Source of the DNA: Thinopyrum elongatum
Lineage: Eukaryota > Streptophyta > Magnoliopsida > Poales > Poaceae
Direction of reading: 5' to 3'
NCBI GenBank assembly: GCA_011799875.1
Contig: CM022298.1
Span: 260,827,757-260,891,756, forward strand
Length of the DNA stretch: 64,000 bases
In this document: positions 11,918 to 22,432 of the stretch, piece after piece
Layout of the letters: every line of letters starts with the position of its first letter
Numbering within the stretch: position 1 is the first letter of the stretch
Notes under the pieces: generated by a model
Seen by the model: the letters and a program-made list of their open reading frames with translations, nothing else
Databases searched by the model: none
Told to the model about the DNA's origin: nothing
Position numbers and translations under genes: made by a program

Positions 11918-12433
11918 ATGGAATCCGAGGTTCGACGTGATGTGGCCCTAATAAGGGTCGCCGCTCACCCAATGTGCTTCACCGATGAGGTGATGCAGCA
12001 CCAATTCCCAGAAGGGTTTAAACCCATAAACATCGAGCCATACGACGGAACCACAGACCTGGACGTGTGGATTGAAGATTTTCTTCTCCACATTCACATG
12101 GCACGAGGAGATGACCTCCACGCCATCAAATATCTGCCATTAAAGCTCAAAGGACCAGCCCGGCATTGGCTGAACAGCCTCCCCGGAGACTCCATAGGGA
12201 GCTGGGAAGAGCTTGAGGATGCTTTCCGAGCCAACTTTCAAGGCACCTATGTCCGGCCTCTGGATGCCGACGACCTCAGTCATGTGGTCCAACAGCCCGG
12301 TGAGTCAGCCCGACATTTTTGGAACATGTTTTTAACCAAAAAGAATCAAATAGTCAACTGTCCGGATGCCGAAGCCATAGCCGCGTTCAAACATAGTATT
12401 CGAGATGAATGGCTCACATGCCAGCTAGGCTGA
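11918..12433 (+). pseudogene. T1 gag (retrotransposon gag domain)
   Basis: The 171-codon open stretch contains the gag core: EPYDGTTDLDVWIEDFLLHI, then KYLPLKLKGPARHWLNSLP and SWEELEDAFRANFQGTY. This is the order seen in plant Tat-lineage capsid proteins, which package element RNA in virus-like particles. A TGA at 12,431-12,433 separates it from the C-terminal portion, which continues in another frame. I chose the ATG at 11,918; earlier in-frame coding is possible because the leader appears rearranged. Confidence 0.8.
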
Positions 12434-12446
12434 CAAGCCGAGGTCA

Positions 12447-13604
12447 ATGGCGGCTCTTACCTCCCTTATGAACTGCTTTTGTGCGGGCGAAGATAGCTGG
12501 TTGGCTCGTAGAAGCACCAACCCAGAAGACCCTGGCACTTCCGTAGTCAGGGATGGCAACGGTAAGCCAATGCGCAATAAAAATAAGTGCCGACACAATG
12601 GCGCCGAGGCCGATGACACGGCAGTAAATGCCGGATTCCGCAATTCCAAGACAGGGCCGCAGAAAAAGCCCTCTAAAGGAAACCAGGACGGACCCACTAA
12701 GTTGGACATCATCCTGGATAGGCCTTGCCAGATCCATGGCACCTCGGACAAGCCCACCAACCACACCAACCGTAATTGTTGGGTTACTAAGCAGGCCGGC
12801 AAACTTACATCCGAGGACATGGACAAAAGCCCCCGCAGCGAGGACGATGAGGAACCCTGCACACCAAATAGTGGAGGCCAGAAGCAATTCCCTCCGCAGG
12901 TCAAAACAGTGAATATGATCTATGCCACTCATATACCCAAGAAGGAGAGGAACTGTGCACTTCGGGACGTCTACGCCATAGAGCCTGTAGCGCCAAAATT
13001 TAACCCATGGACGGCATGTCCGATCACCTTCGACCGCAAGGACCACCCGACGAATATCTGTCATGGAGGATCGGCAGCTTTGGTCCTCGACCCCATTATC
13101 GATGGATACCACCTTACCAGAGTCCTTATGGACGGTGGCAGCAGCCTCAACCTGATCTACGAAGATACAGTAAGGAAAATGGGAATTGACCCGTCAAGGA
13201 TCAAGCCCAGTAGCACCACCTTCAAGGGGGTCATCCCCGGCAATGAAGCCTGCTGTTCGGGCACTCTCACCTTGGAAGTAGTATTCGGCTCTCCAGATAG
13301 CTTTTGGAGCTAAGACTTGGTCTTCGATATCGCCCCCTTCCACAGCGGCTATCACGCCCTCCTAGGCCGAACGGCGTTTGCTCATTTCAACGCCGCCCCA
13401 CACTATGCATACCTCAAATTGAAGATGCCCGAACCAAGAGGCGTCATCATAGTTAATGGCAATACAGAGCGCTCTCTCCAGACTGAGGAACACACTGCGG
13501 CCTTGGCGGCCGAATACGAAGGGCCGAAAGGTCAGCTCGCTGTCAAGGCGCGAGAGACAAATAAGAGAGTGCGGGCCCTATCCCCAGCCAAGGGGCCTCC
13601 CTAG
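12447..13604 (+). pseudogene. T1 gag C-terminus and aspartic protease
   Basis: The frame opens with gag tail sequence including a CQIHGTSDKPTNHTNRNCW zinc-knuckle-like Cys/His block near 12,725-12,785. The protease follows, with MDGGSSLNLIY at about 13,130-13,160 (Asp-Gly-Gly, the Tat-lineage form of the active site) and ALLGRTAFAHF near 13,350-13,385. One stop at 13,311-13,313 interrupts it. After about 13,604 the pol frame is lost with no RT motif, so the element depended on another element for reverse transcription and integration. Confidence 0.78.
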
Positions 13605-14929
13605 ATTCGACGTGCATAGGGATACGCCCCCCATGGCAGGCCCACCTCAGCAGCACATTACGTGCCTAAATATCATAACTTCGCACTCAAGATACCATGG
13701 GCAGCTGTGGGGATTAAACCAAGAGTTCGGTTCGACCGCACCATGGAATAACACGTCTTCGGACGACGAACAGGTACCATCTAGGACCTATCGGGCATCA
13801 AGCCCCGCCAATGCAGCAACCTCTCGAAGACTCCTTGTTAAGGACCCGTCATCGGACAACCACCTAATGAAGTTGTTCCTCCCAACAGAAGCAAAGGCGC
13901 AGACATGCAGTAGGGCACAGTTCGGGTGTTAACCCACATGTCAAGGCCCTACGTAAACCTTTCATCTGTAAATTTATCTATCTTTTTTACAATGTATCCC
14001 TATCCGAGGTCTTGTTCGGCAGTTCGAATTGTACGGCTAGACTTCATGAGCTTATTGGAAATAAAGCAAACCTTTTTACGGTTCCCTTACAGTTGTCCAT
14101 GTTGTACCCTCCCCTTTTTGCTCCTTTTTGCTCTTCGAATCTGCCTTGATCAAGTGTGATACACTTCAGATTTTATACATATATCAGCTATTAGACCGGG
14201 GGCTTGACCTAGACGCTCGCCCTATACATCAAAGACCCACACCTTTCTTTTTCACTGTGTTTGGCGTCTTCGATATTGCATTATATGCACCTGTTCCGAA
14301 TTATGTCTTGGGTCAATAGTTGGGTTGCCCCGCTCCTGTGCTTACCTCCTTACGTTCCGCACATTCGGCTAAGAAGGTAAAGGGAGAACCACTATGATGG
14401 TACTTCCGCCTAGTTCGGTCAAGTACCTCAGTGGTGAAAGCCAAAAACTGACTGTCATAATACACGAGAACTGGTCGGCGATCCGATGACAGGTCTTCAA
14501 ACCAAAAATTGTTAGCGATTGTCCCGTGTACTATGAAGGATTTGTCTTTGAACAAATCAAGTGATTGATGCCCAGCCCTCGGGTTCGCCGGACATCTCAC
14601 CACACTGGGGGATGTTCACCAGCCCCCACAGTTAAGCTCCAATGGTTAAGTGAAAGTAATAAAGCCGCATAGTCCGATTGCATAGTTCCCCTCCTACACT
14701 ACCGCCTCCGGGCACCAAGACGTCGGCTAAGGGTTACAGTGCGGAGGATGGAACACCCCTCGTAACATCTACATGGGGGCTGAAGCCGACAACTGGTAAC
14801 TTTCAGAATAAAACGGCCGCACAAGAGTCAAAATTAACATCAACACACAAAAGTATGATAAACCATACACGAACAACTGCATAGTAAAGCATAAAGGTTC
14901 AAACCACAATTTAATACATAACAACACAA
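13605..14929 (+). other. T1 spacer between protease and antisense gene
   Basis: There is no recognisable pol domain. A 96-codon minus-strand open stretch at 14,313-14,603 (VLVYYDSQFLAFTTEVLDRT region) may be a trailing exon of the antisense gene, but I cannot identify it. Otherwise the stretch is AT-rich and non-coding and probably holds the antisense 3' UTR. Confidence 0.4.
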
Positions 14930-15547
14930 CTACTCAAGAACTACATCCTTGGAAAATAGTGCCTCCACTGCCCGAGCAACGTCCATCACGGCGGCGAAGT
15001 ATTGCTCCGGGCGCCTATTCTCTTTTCTAGTTGGGGGAGGTCTGGTGGCCATCTTGATAGGTCTGATCTTTGGCCAGTGCACCATGGTCTTCGAGAACGC
15101 CATCCGAGCCCCTTCGATGCATACCGAGTGCTTGAAGGTCTCGACATGGACAGCAGCGTCATACAGCTTCTCCACCAGACCGAAGTAGCTACTTGGCAGG
15201 GGATCGGAGAGCCATAGCCGGACACAAAGGTCCTTCATGGCCGGCTTCGCCATTCGGTGCAGCTCCATCAATTGTTTCATTTGATTCACGAGGAGGGGAG
15301 GATGCTCGGGCACCTGGAACTGCGCCTAGAATAGCCTAAGCTCGGAGTCACCCTCCCGAGCTACATAGTGCCTTGACACATCCGCCGCTCTCCTCGGGAG
15401 CTCCGCAAAGGTGCCTGCGGAACGCCAGACCCATGTAAGCAGTGCGAATCTCTGGCCGCCAAAGACACTTTGCAGTAATTATTGCTTACCATTCGCAATT
15501 TGCTTCACTTGTCAGAGCTCTTCCCGAGCACCTCGCGTCTCCGTCCG
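14930..15547 (-). pseudogene. T1 antisense gene, C-terminal exon
   Basis: The minus strand encodes a 127-codon stretch (15,313-14,930) with FKHSVCIEGARMAFSKTMVHW and RRPEQYFAAVMDVARAVEALF. I know this as the conserved C-terminus of antisense proteins in grass retroelements. Sequence between 15,314 and 15,547 continues upstream with a stop near 15,328. T2 separates it from the coiled-coil exons at 22,433-24,091. Confidence 0.65.
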
Positions 15548-16446
15548 TGTCGGATTTTGGGTTCCGCAAACCCTTGAGAGGTTCGAACTCTGGGGTGCGT
15601 GCGAAGAACTCATCCTCCCCAGTCTGCCTACTCGCTAATATCGCAGCCTAGCTCGACGAACTGTAAGGAAAAGAGGCACAACAGTTTACCCAGGTTCGGG
15701 CCACCTTGCGGTGTAAAACCCTACTCCTGCTTTGTGGTGGATTGGCCTCGAGGGGCTGAGGACGAACTGGTACAGTGGCGAACAGCCTCAGGAGGAGAGG
15801 TGTTCTTGTGCTCGAGTGAGCTGGTGAGTGTGTGGGTGATCTGGATGATCCGTCAATTTGATCTCCTCTCTACGGTGGTGGCTAAGTCCTATTTATAGTG
15901 GCCTTGGTCCTCTTCCCAAATGAAAGGCGGGAAGGGATCCCACAATGGCCAAATTCGAAGGGAGACAGCTAGTACATGCTATCCTGACAAAAGTAGTCTT
16001 CGCCTGCAAAAGCCTCTGGTCGTGACGCCGTGGTGGGCTCGGTGATGACCTCCGTCCTGCCGTCCTGGTGGTCTTGGTCTTGTTGCATGGGAATGGAAAC
16101 CTTTGGCTGATTCCTCGGGACTCCGCGCCTGCGCCTGCCTCTTTAGCACCAAAGAGGAAACTGGTACACTGTGCCCGCTGGTGCCTGCCTGGCCTTGGTC
16201 GTCATGGCTCACGTCATCCGGACCTCACGAGGTGAAGCTTGCATAGAGATCTCCGCTCCTCGGGAGCCAGCCTGAGGAGGCCGCTCCTTGTGGAGGTCTT
16301 GGTGTCGTCCGCCTCGCGAGGCTCGGCCCCTCGCGAGGGTCTCGAGTTGTTGTTGCTGAAGCTGGGCCGTACCAGGCCATTGATGGAGCCATGCCGTGGG
16401 CCGCAGGCAGGCAAGTCTGGGTACCCCCGTTCCCAGAACACTGACA
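15548..16446 (-). repeat. T2 3' LTR
   Basis: On the minus strand it starts TGTCAGTGTTCTGGG and ends AATCCGACA, with TATAAATAGG at 15,888-15,897. It has the same length as the partner LTR at 21,534-22,432. Confidence 0.92.
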
Positions 16447-16461
16447 GTAGCCCCCGGGCCC
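16447..16461 (-). other. T2 polypurine tract
   Basis: The minus strand reads GGGCCCGGGGGCTAC directly before the LTR start, sharing the CGGGGGCT core with T1, T3 and T4. It fixes the element's orientation as right to left. Confidence 0.75.
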
Positions 16462-16690
16462 AAGGCGCGCTCGAACTTGGCTTCCAGGCAAAGTCAAGGG
16501 GCAAGTGCGAAGCGCCGCGGGCCCTAACCACCTGCGGCCTTGGTCGACGCATGGTGATTGATGGGACATGGGCGTCTCGGCTTCCCCACGCTGCCTCGGC
16601 AACCGTTCGTCTTGATGAGACTCCGCTGCATGCAGAGAAGAACCATCATTGCGTGGGATCGTGGAGGCTGGCGGTTGGCCTCCCTCCGGC

Positions 16691-16699
16691 TATAAATGA
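16691..16699 (+). promoter_or_regulatory. TATA box of the T2 antisense gene
   Basis: TATAAATGA lies 98 bases upstream of the ATG at 16,789, on the strand opposite to the element's own transcription. A C/T-rich stretch (CATCTTCTCGCTGCTCGCTCC), typical of plant transcription starts, follows. Confidence 0.6.
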
Positions 16700-16788
16700 G
16701 GGGAGGGGCAGAGCCCCCCTCACTCATCTCCATCTTCTCGCTGCTCGCTCCTCCTTCTTCTTCACCTCCCCGTCTTGTCGTAGCATCC

Positions 16789-17592
16789 ATGGCGCCAATG
16801 AGGAGGTTCTCTACCGCCGAGAAGGGGAAGGCCCCCAAGGAGGGGCCGGGTTCGCCGCCACCCAAGAGAGGGCGAGGCCGTCCCCGCAAGCATGTTGCGA
16901 CCCCGGCGGTAGCTCCTCGGGGGCACGGGCATACTCATTCGGGGGCCGGCGTCGCTTTGGGCGGCCGCGGCGGCGCTTCTTCTCAAGGCAAGGGCCGCCA
17001 AGGGCGAGGCAGCCCCTGTGACGAGGGGCGGCGCGCCGTGGTTGCCCGGCCTCCTCGGCCACGCTTCCACTCGGCGGATGTGCTCCCGGAGTTTGTCGTG
17101 TGGTCGGAGAGGCCCGCCGGCACCTAGCTTCCACTCCTGCGCTTCTTCATGAGTGAGCTACCGGTAGCGGGGCTTGACGGCCTCTGGCTGTAGGCCGACA
17201 GCTGTTGCAGCAAGGCTTCCTGGGTTGGGGTCAAAGTCGCCGAGACGGGCAGCGTGTCCTTGACCCGCGGTTGGTAGGCGTTTGCCCGCACGCGAGGCCT
17301 GAGTGGGAGGCGCACCCTTCATTTCAGGTACGACGGCCTCGCGACCCTCTACGTGAGGGTGTTCGAGGAGGACGGCCATCGGGCGGGGTGCTGCCTAGAA
17401 GACGGTAGTGGCGACGATGAGCTTGGCCTTGACAACGGCCGCGCTTCCTTCAGCAGCAGCGGTTCCTCCTCCGGTGAGAGCACCAGCAGTGGCGGCTACG
17501 ACCAACCACCATGCCACCGGGCCTGCATCGGGGAAGGCGACGGGTCGTCTCGTCGCCGCACTCTGGTGAAGTGGGAGGAAGACTCGGGGTGA
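16789..17592 (+). pseudogene. T2 antisense gene: AT-hook plus B3-like DNA-binding protein, three premature stops
   Basis: A single frame of 268 codons runs from ATG 16,789 to TGA 17,590-17,592 with no frameshift, broken only by TAG at 17,125-17,127, 17,191-17,193 and 17,275-17,277; each is one base from TGG or CAG. The N-terminus has KRGRGRPRKH (about 16,866-16,895), an AT-hook-like motif. Codons at about 17,090-17,390 have the layout of a plant B3 domain of REM type: LPEFVVW, FMSELPV, GLWL, SWVGVKV, SLTRGW, RYDG and TLYVRVFEEDG. The Ser/Gly-rich tail resembles an acidic linker. AT-hook and B3 domains bind DNA, so a nuclear role is inferred. The B3 assignment is from pattern only. Confidence 0.6.
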
Positions 17593-18527
17593 GCCCGGGG
17601 GCCTCCAGAGCCTGGCCTCGGGAGCTGTTGCGGTCGTGCGGGCCGCTTTTTTTAACCTTTCCTTTCTCCTGCACTTGAAAAAAGTAGAGGGCCCCGCTGG
17701 GGCATGTAATGAACCAAGGCACTCGCGCCATTATGCTATGTTTGTTATCTTGATATTGTGCCAGGATACCAATATTCCGATCAGGTGCGGCTAGAATAAC
17801 TTAGCTTGATATGCTTGCTGTAGTTTCCTGCCTCGCGAGGGTGCGCCTCTCCAGCAACATTTGGCGACGCTTGTTTCTTAACGACTCGGGAGCCGTCGGG
17901 CCTCGGGAGGCATTGTACAGCTGCAGAATTATTAGAAAACTTCATAGGGTGTCATGCCCTTCCTTGCGCGAGCCCCTAAGTGTGGGTTGGTTGTGGCTGG
18001 TGCACCGCGTCGCAATGCCCGGAGGCACGGACTTGAGAAGGTATGCGTGCCCACGAGCTCGTTTGAGAGCGTCTCGCAAGGATTTAAGGACCGAAGCTCT
18101 GGGGCGACAGGGCTTTTTTGAGGTGTGGTCGCGGCGAGCGCCAGGCGCACACACCTACCTAGCCCCCGCGTGTGGGACGCGCGAGGAGGAGCGACGGGCA
18201 ACTGCCACTCTTCCTGGGACAAGGCTGGAGAGGCAAACAAACAGAGGAAAAGAAAGTTCTAGCTTTGGCAAACGAGAAACGCGAAAACTCCAAATTCCAT
18301 TAAGAAGTTGCAAACCAACTACAGAAAGCAAGCAAATGAACAGCCACGTCCGGCACCTAGTCTAGTCTTCTCACCAGCACGGAGCTAAGTGCTGCCACTA
18401 GGACGTGGGAGGGAGCCCCCATGAGGCCCGCGAGCGACACTCAGGAGACTCCGGGGTGTGTACAGCCCCACTCATTATTACGTGAGAGTGTCACGAGCGA
18501 AGACCTTCACAGGCACGGGGCCTTGCT
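17593..18527 (-). other. T2 untranslated region between integrase and antisense gene
   Basis: This stretch separates the convergent 3' ends of the integrase frame (stop at 18,528-18,530) and the antisense gene. GC-rich open stretches occur (for example 17,811-18,365 on plus) but show no family motif. Confidence 0.5.
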
Positions 18528-19448
18528 TCATGGGTAGAACTTCCGGAGGTGCTGGATGTTCCAGGCGTTCTGGATGGGGATCCCATCCTGCGTCTCCAAG
18601 CGCGAGGCGCCAGGCCTGGAGACATGGGCGATCCTGAACGGGCCCTCCCACATGGGTGAGAGCTTATGCAGCCCCTCCCTAGAGAGCACCCGCCTCAGGA
18701 TGAGATCACCCACCTCGAGCATCCTGGAGCGGACGCTGCGGCAGTGGTACCGCCGCAGCGCCTGCTGGTACCTTGCCGCTTGGAGCGAGGCATGACGGCG
18801 GCGTTCCTCCCCCAGCACGAGGTCCATCCCCCGCGTGGCGTCCTGGCGTGCCTCGTCAAACGCCAAGACCCGCGTGGAGTGATGCTTGACCTCGTGAGGG
18901 AGAACCGCTTTGGCTCCGTAGACGAGAAAGAATGGAGTCTCGCCCGTCGGCTTGGTTGCGGTGGTGCGGATGGACCACAGCACGGACTGGAGCTCGTCGA
19001 GCCAGCCCCTACCGTAGGCCTCGAGCTTCTTCTTGAAGATCCTTGCCTTGAGGCCTCTCAGGACTTCTGCGTTGGCGCGCTCAGCCTGGCCGTTGCTCCT
19101 GGGGTGTTCCACCGAAGCGTAGCATATCTGCGTTCCAAGGTTAGCACAGTATGTTTTGAAAAGGTTGCTGGTGAACTGTGAGCCATTATCGGTGATGATG
19201 CGGTTAGGAACCCCGAACCGGCTCACGAGGCCTTTGATGAACTTGACGGCTGAGCCGGCTTGGATGGTGCTGACGGCTTCCACCTCCGCCCACTTGGTGA
19301 ACTTGTCGATGGCGATGTAGAGGTAGCGGTAGCCCCCGGGCGCCCGTGGGAATGGCCCCAAGATGTCCAGCCCCCAGACCACGAATGACCATGTGAGCGG
19401 GATGGTCTAGAGGCCCTGAGCGGGCTGGTGGATCTGCTTGGCATGGAA
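18528..19448 (-). pseudogene. T2 integrase core and C-terminal domain
   Basis: The minus strand reads the catalytic core with all three acidic residues: VWGLDILGPF (about 19,380-19,350), ITDNGSQF (about 19,205-19,180) and NGQAERAN (about 19,100-19,075). The C-terminal part GDLILRRVL, KLSPMWEGPF and NIQHLRKFYP follows before the stop at 18,528-18,530. Upstream the same frame is closed by TAG codons at 19,407-19,409 and 19,449-19,451. The HHCC zinc finger lies in the preceding feature. Confidence 0.85.
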
Positions 19449-21002
19449 CTAGTAGGCTTCACAGGACTTCACCAGCTCGGTAGCATCGTTGAGCGCCATG
19501 GGCCAGTAGAACCCGCTGCGGAATGCCTTGCCCACGAGTGCGCGTGATGAAGAGTGATGCCCACAGTCCCCACCATGTATATCGGCCAGCAGCTCACATC
19601 CCTGCTCCCTGGAGATGCACCGTAAAGAAATGTCGTTTGGACGCCTCCGATAGAGCTCACCGTCCTGGATGCAGTATGATGTGGCCTGGCGGGCCACACG
19701 TTCCACGTCTTCCTCCTTCTCCGGCAGGGTGCCCCGAAGTAGGTACGCTTTGAACTCCTCGGTCCAGCACCCCTCCTGAGGTTCCATCGCGAGAAGGAGA
19801 CGGGCTCCTGAGGTCGGGCCACAAGCTGGGGCGCCCGATGGAGGAGCCTGGGGGAGATCCTCATGAGGCGGTGCTGGTTCTGCGGTGGGTGGAGCTGCCG
19901 ATGGCTTGAAGAGCCGCTCTTCGAAGACGCCGGGCTCCTGGGGCAGACGCCGGGGCGCCCTCTTGGCGATGTCATCCGCCTCCTTGTTTGTGCCTCGCAG
20001 CACGTGCTGCAATTCTAGACCCAAGAATCGTTTCTCAATTTTGTGTACCTCCTCAAGGTATGCTTCCATATGCTCGTCCTTCGGGGTGTACTCTTTGTTG
20101 GAGAAGTTGACGAGGAGCTGCGAGTCGCCCCTGATAGTGAGGCGCCTGACCCCCAGTGCCGCGGCGGTGTTGAGTCCCGCGATCAGGCCTTCGTACTCCG
20201 CAATGTTGTTGGAGACCTTCTCGCCGTGTTGGAAGCAGAGTTGCACGGCGTAGTAGAGCTTGTCTATGGTGGGTGAAACAAGCACAGCTCCAGCCCCCGC
20301 GCCCTGATGTGAGAACGCACCGTCAAAGTACATGATCCATCCATCTGGTGCCTCGTCGTCGGGTGTGAGGGAGCGGTCCTCGCACACTTCACGGTCAGGG
20401 ATGTCAGCCCATTCGGCCACGAAGTCAGCAAGGGCCGCACCCTTGATGGTCCTAGTGGTACTGAACTCCAACTGGAATGCTTGCAGCTCAATGTTCCATT
20501 CGGCGACCCTTCCTGCAGCGTTGGGGCTCCGGAGCACCCTCTCTAGAGGGTAAGCTGAGATAACCTTGATGGGGTGGCCTTGGAAGTAGTAGCACAGCTT
20601 TCGGGTGGCGACGAGGAGCGCGAGCAGTAGCTTCTGTGGCATGGGGTAGCATGCCCGCGCGTCTCGCGGCACCGTGCTGACAAAGTATACCGGGTGCTCG
20701 ATGAGGGAGGAAGCATTGGTGAGGTCTTGCAACTCCTGAGTCTGCGGGTCCTTAGGAGCCTTATCATCCACCATGGCTACAGTGCCCTCAGGAGTATCAT
20801 CCTCAGGAGACCCACTCCCAGGGGGGTTGGCTGAGGTCTCAGGAGCATTGTTGGCCGGTGGTGGTGTCGGAGCCTCAGGAGCGCCTTCTTGAGACCGCGG
20901 CACCCCATCTGGTGACGGAGTGCCCCGTCGCCAGCCCCTGACCAGGTGACCGCGGGGTGGTCCCCGGAGTCGAAGGTGACGTCGGCCTTGGGCGCTGCCC
21001 AA
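19449..21002 (-). pseudogene. T2 RNase H and integrase zinc finger, fused to remnants after RT deletion
   Basis: A 517-codon open stretch begins in Pro-rich deletion-junction sequence, then has the RT connection (HPVYFVSTV, ACYPMPQKLLLALL, RKLCYYFQGHPIKV) and an RNase H with its four acidic residues: IMYFDGAF, AEYEGL, RGDSQLL and EADDIA. The integrase zinc finger follows (His and His around GDCGHHSSSRALVGKAF), but the final CxxC reads Cys-Glu-Ala-Tyr next to a stop, so the last zinc ligand is lost. The palm and fingers of the polymerase are absent. Confidence 0.85.
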
Positions 21003-21457
21003 CCCGGTGGCGCCGCCCGCTGCACGTGGGTGTCACCCGCCTGGCGAAAGAACTGCTTGATGTGGCGAGCTGAGGGCGGCGCCTGCGAGCCGCCGAGGAT
21101 GGCTGCGACGATGTAAGGTGCTGGTGCCGTGAATTGCGTGACGAAACGGCCGTGCAGCTCCTCCCAGGAGGACACTGAAGATTCCGGCAGACCCAGGAGC
21201 CAAGCGCGCGACGCGCCCGTGAGGGCCATGGGGAGCCAATTCGCCATGACCTTGTCGTCGCCGTCGGCTGCCAGAACCGCCTCCTCATACGCCCAGAGAA
21301 ACCCCACCGGGTCTGCCGCGCCGTCGTAGCGAGGCGGCATCTCCGGCCTGAACTTGGGCGGCCACTGCACTTGCCGTAAGGCGGGGGTGAAGGCCCGGAG
21401 ACCCACGGCACCTCCATGCGCGCCCGTCGACCCAGTCAGAGAAGAGACGCCCGCCAT
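20777..21457 (-). pseudogene. T2 gag, truncated
   Basis: A plausible start is the ATG at 21,457 (MAGVSSLTGS). The gag core follows: RPEMPPRYDGAADPVGFLWA, WLPMALTGASRAWLLGLP and SVSSWEELHGRFVTQF. The frame then jumps to protease-proximal sequence (ADVTFDSGDHP) and into unrelated reading near 20,950, which marks the internal deletion that removed the gag tail, protease and RT. Confidence 0.75.
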
Positions 21458-21513
21458 GAGAGCTGAACGGCGAGGGCGGAGTGCAGCGGACGAAGAAGCG
21501 AAGCTTCGACGCA

Positions 21514-21533
21514 CCCCTACCTGGCGCGCCAAA
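21514..21533 (-). other. T2 primer-binding site
   Basis: The minus strand reads TTTGGCGCGCCAGGTAGGGG directly after the 5' LTR. It is identical to the T3 site at 25,011-25,030 and contains the palindrome GGCGCGCC. Confidence 0.8.
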
Positions 21534-22432
21534 TGTCGGATTTCGGGTTCCGCAAACCCTTGAGAGGTTCGAACTCTGGGGTGCGTCTGAAGAACTCGTC
21601 CTCCCTAGTCTGCCTACTCGCTAATCTCACAGCCTAGCTTGATGAACTGTAAGGAAAAGAGACACAGCAGTTTACCCATGTTTGGGCCACCTTGCGGTGT
21701 AAAACCCTACTCCTGCTTTGTGGTGGATTGGCCTCGAGGGGCTGAGGATGAATTGGTACAGTGGCGAATAGCCTCAGGAGGAGAGGTGTTCTTGAGCTCG
21801 AGTGAGCTAGTGAGTGTGTGGGTGATCTGGATGATCCATCGATTCGATCTCCTCTCTACGGTGGTGGCTAAGTCCTATTTATAGTGGCCTTGGTCCTCTT
21901 CCCAAATGAAAGGCGGGAAGGGATCCCACAACAGCCAAATTCGAAGGGAGACAGCTAGTACATGCTATCCTGACAAAAGTAGTCTTCGCCTGCAAAAGCC
22001 TCTGGTCGTGAAGCCGTGGTGGGCTCGGTGATGACCTCCGTCCTGCCGTCCTGGCGGTCTTGGTCTTGTTGCATGGGAATGGAAACCTTTGGCCGATTCC
22101 TCGGGACTCCGCGCCTGTGCCTGCCTCTTTAGCACCAAAGAAGAAACTGGTACACTGCGCCCGCTGGCACCCGCCTGGCCTTGGTCGTCATGGCTCATGT
22201 CATCCGGACCTCACGAGGTGAGGCTTGCATAGAGATCTCCTCTCCTCGGGAGCCATCCTAAGGAGGCCGCTCCTTGTGGAGGTCTTGGTGTCGTCCGCCT
22301 CGCGAGGCTCGGCCCCTCGCGAGGGTCTTGAGTTGTTGTTGCTGAAGCTAGGCCGTACCAGGCCATTGATGGAGCCACGCCATGGGCCGCAGGCAGGCAA
22401 GTATGGGTACCCCCGTTCCTAGAACGCCGACA
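21534..22432 (-). repeat. T2 5' LTR
   Basis: This is the 899-bp partner of 15,548-16,446. It ends on plus with GAACGCCGACA and carries the minus-strand TATAAATAGG at 21,874-21,883. Confidence 0.92.

Larger units (their letters stand above)
15548..22432 (-). mobile_element. T2: Tat-type LTR retrotransposon lacking reverse transcriptase, inserted in T1
   Basis: Two 899-bp LTRs (15,548-16,446 and 21,534-22,432) flank a minus-strand interior: primer-binding site next to the right LTR, gag, RNase H, integrase, and polypurine tract next to the left LTR. The flanking 5-mers GTCCG (15,543-15,547) and GTTCG (22,433-22,437) are a duplication with one mismatch. Protease and the reverse transcriptase palm are missing, so the element is internally deleted. 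A plus-strand antisense gene (16,789-17,592) lies between integrase and the 3' LTR. Confidence 0.9.

Noticed and set aside
17811..18365. 184-codon plus-strand open frame in T2
   Set aside because: No domain, lies in the untranslated region between convergent genes, and codon composition follows local GC content.
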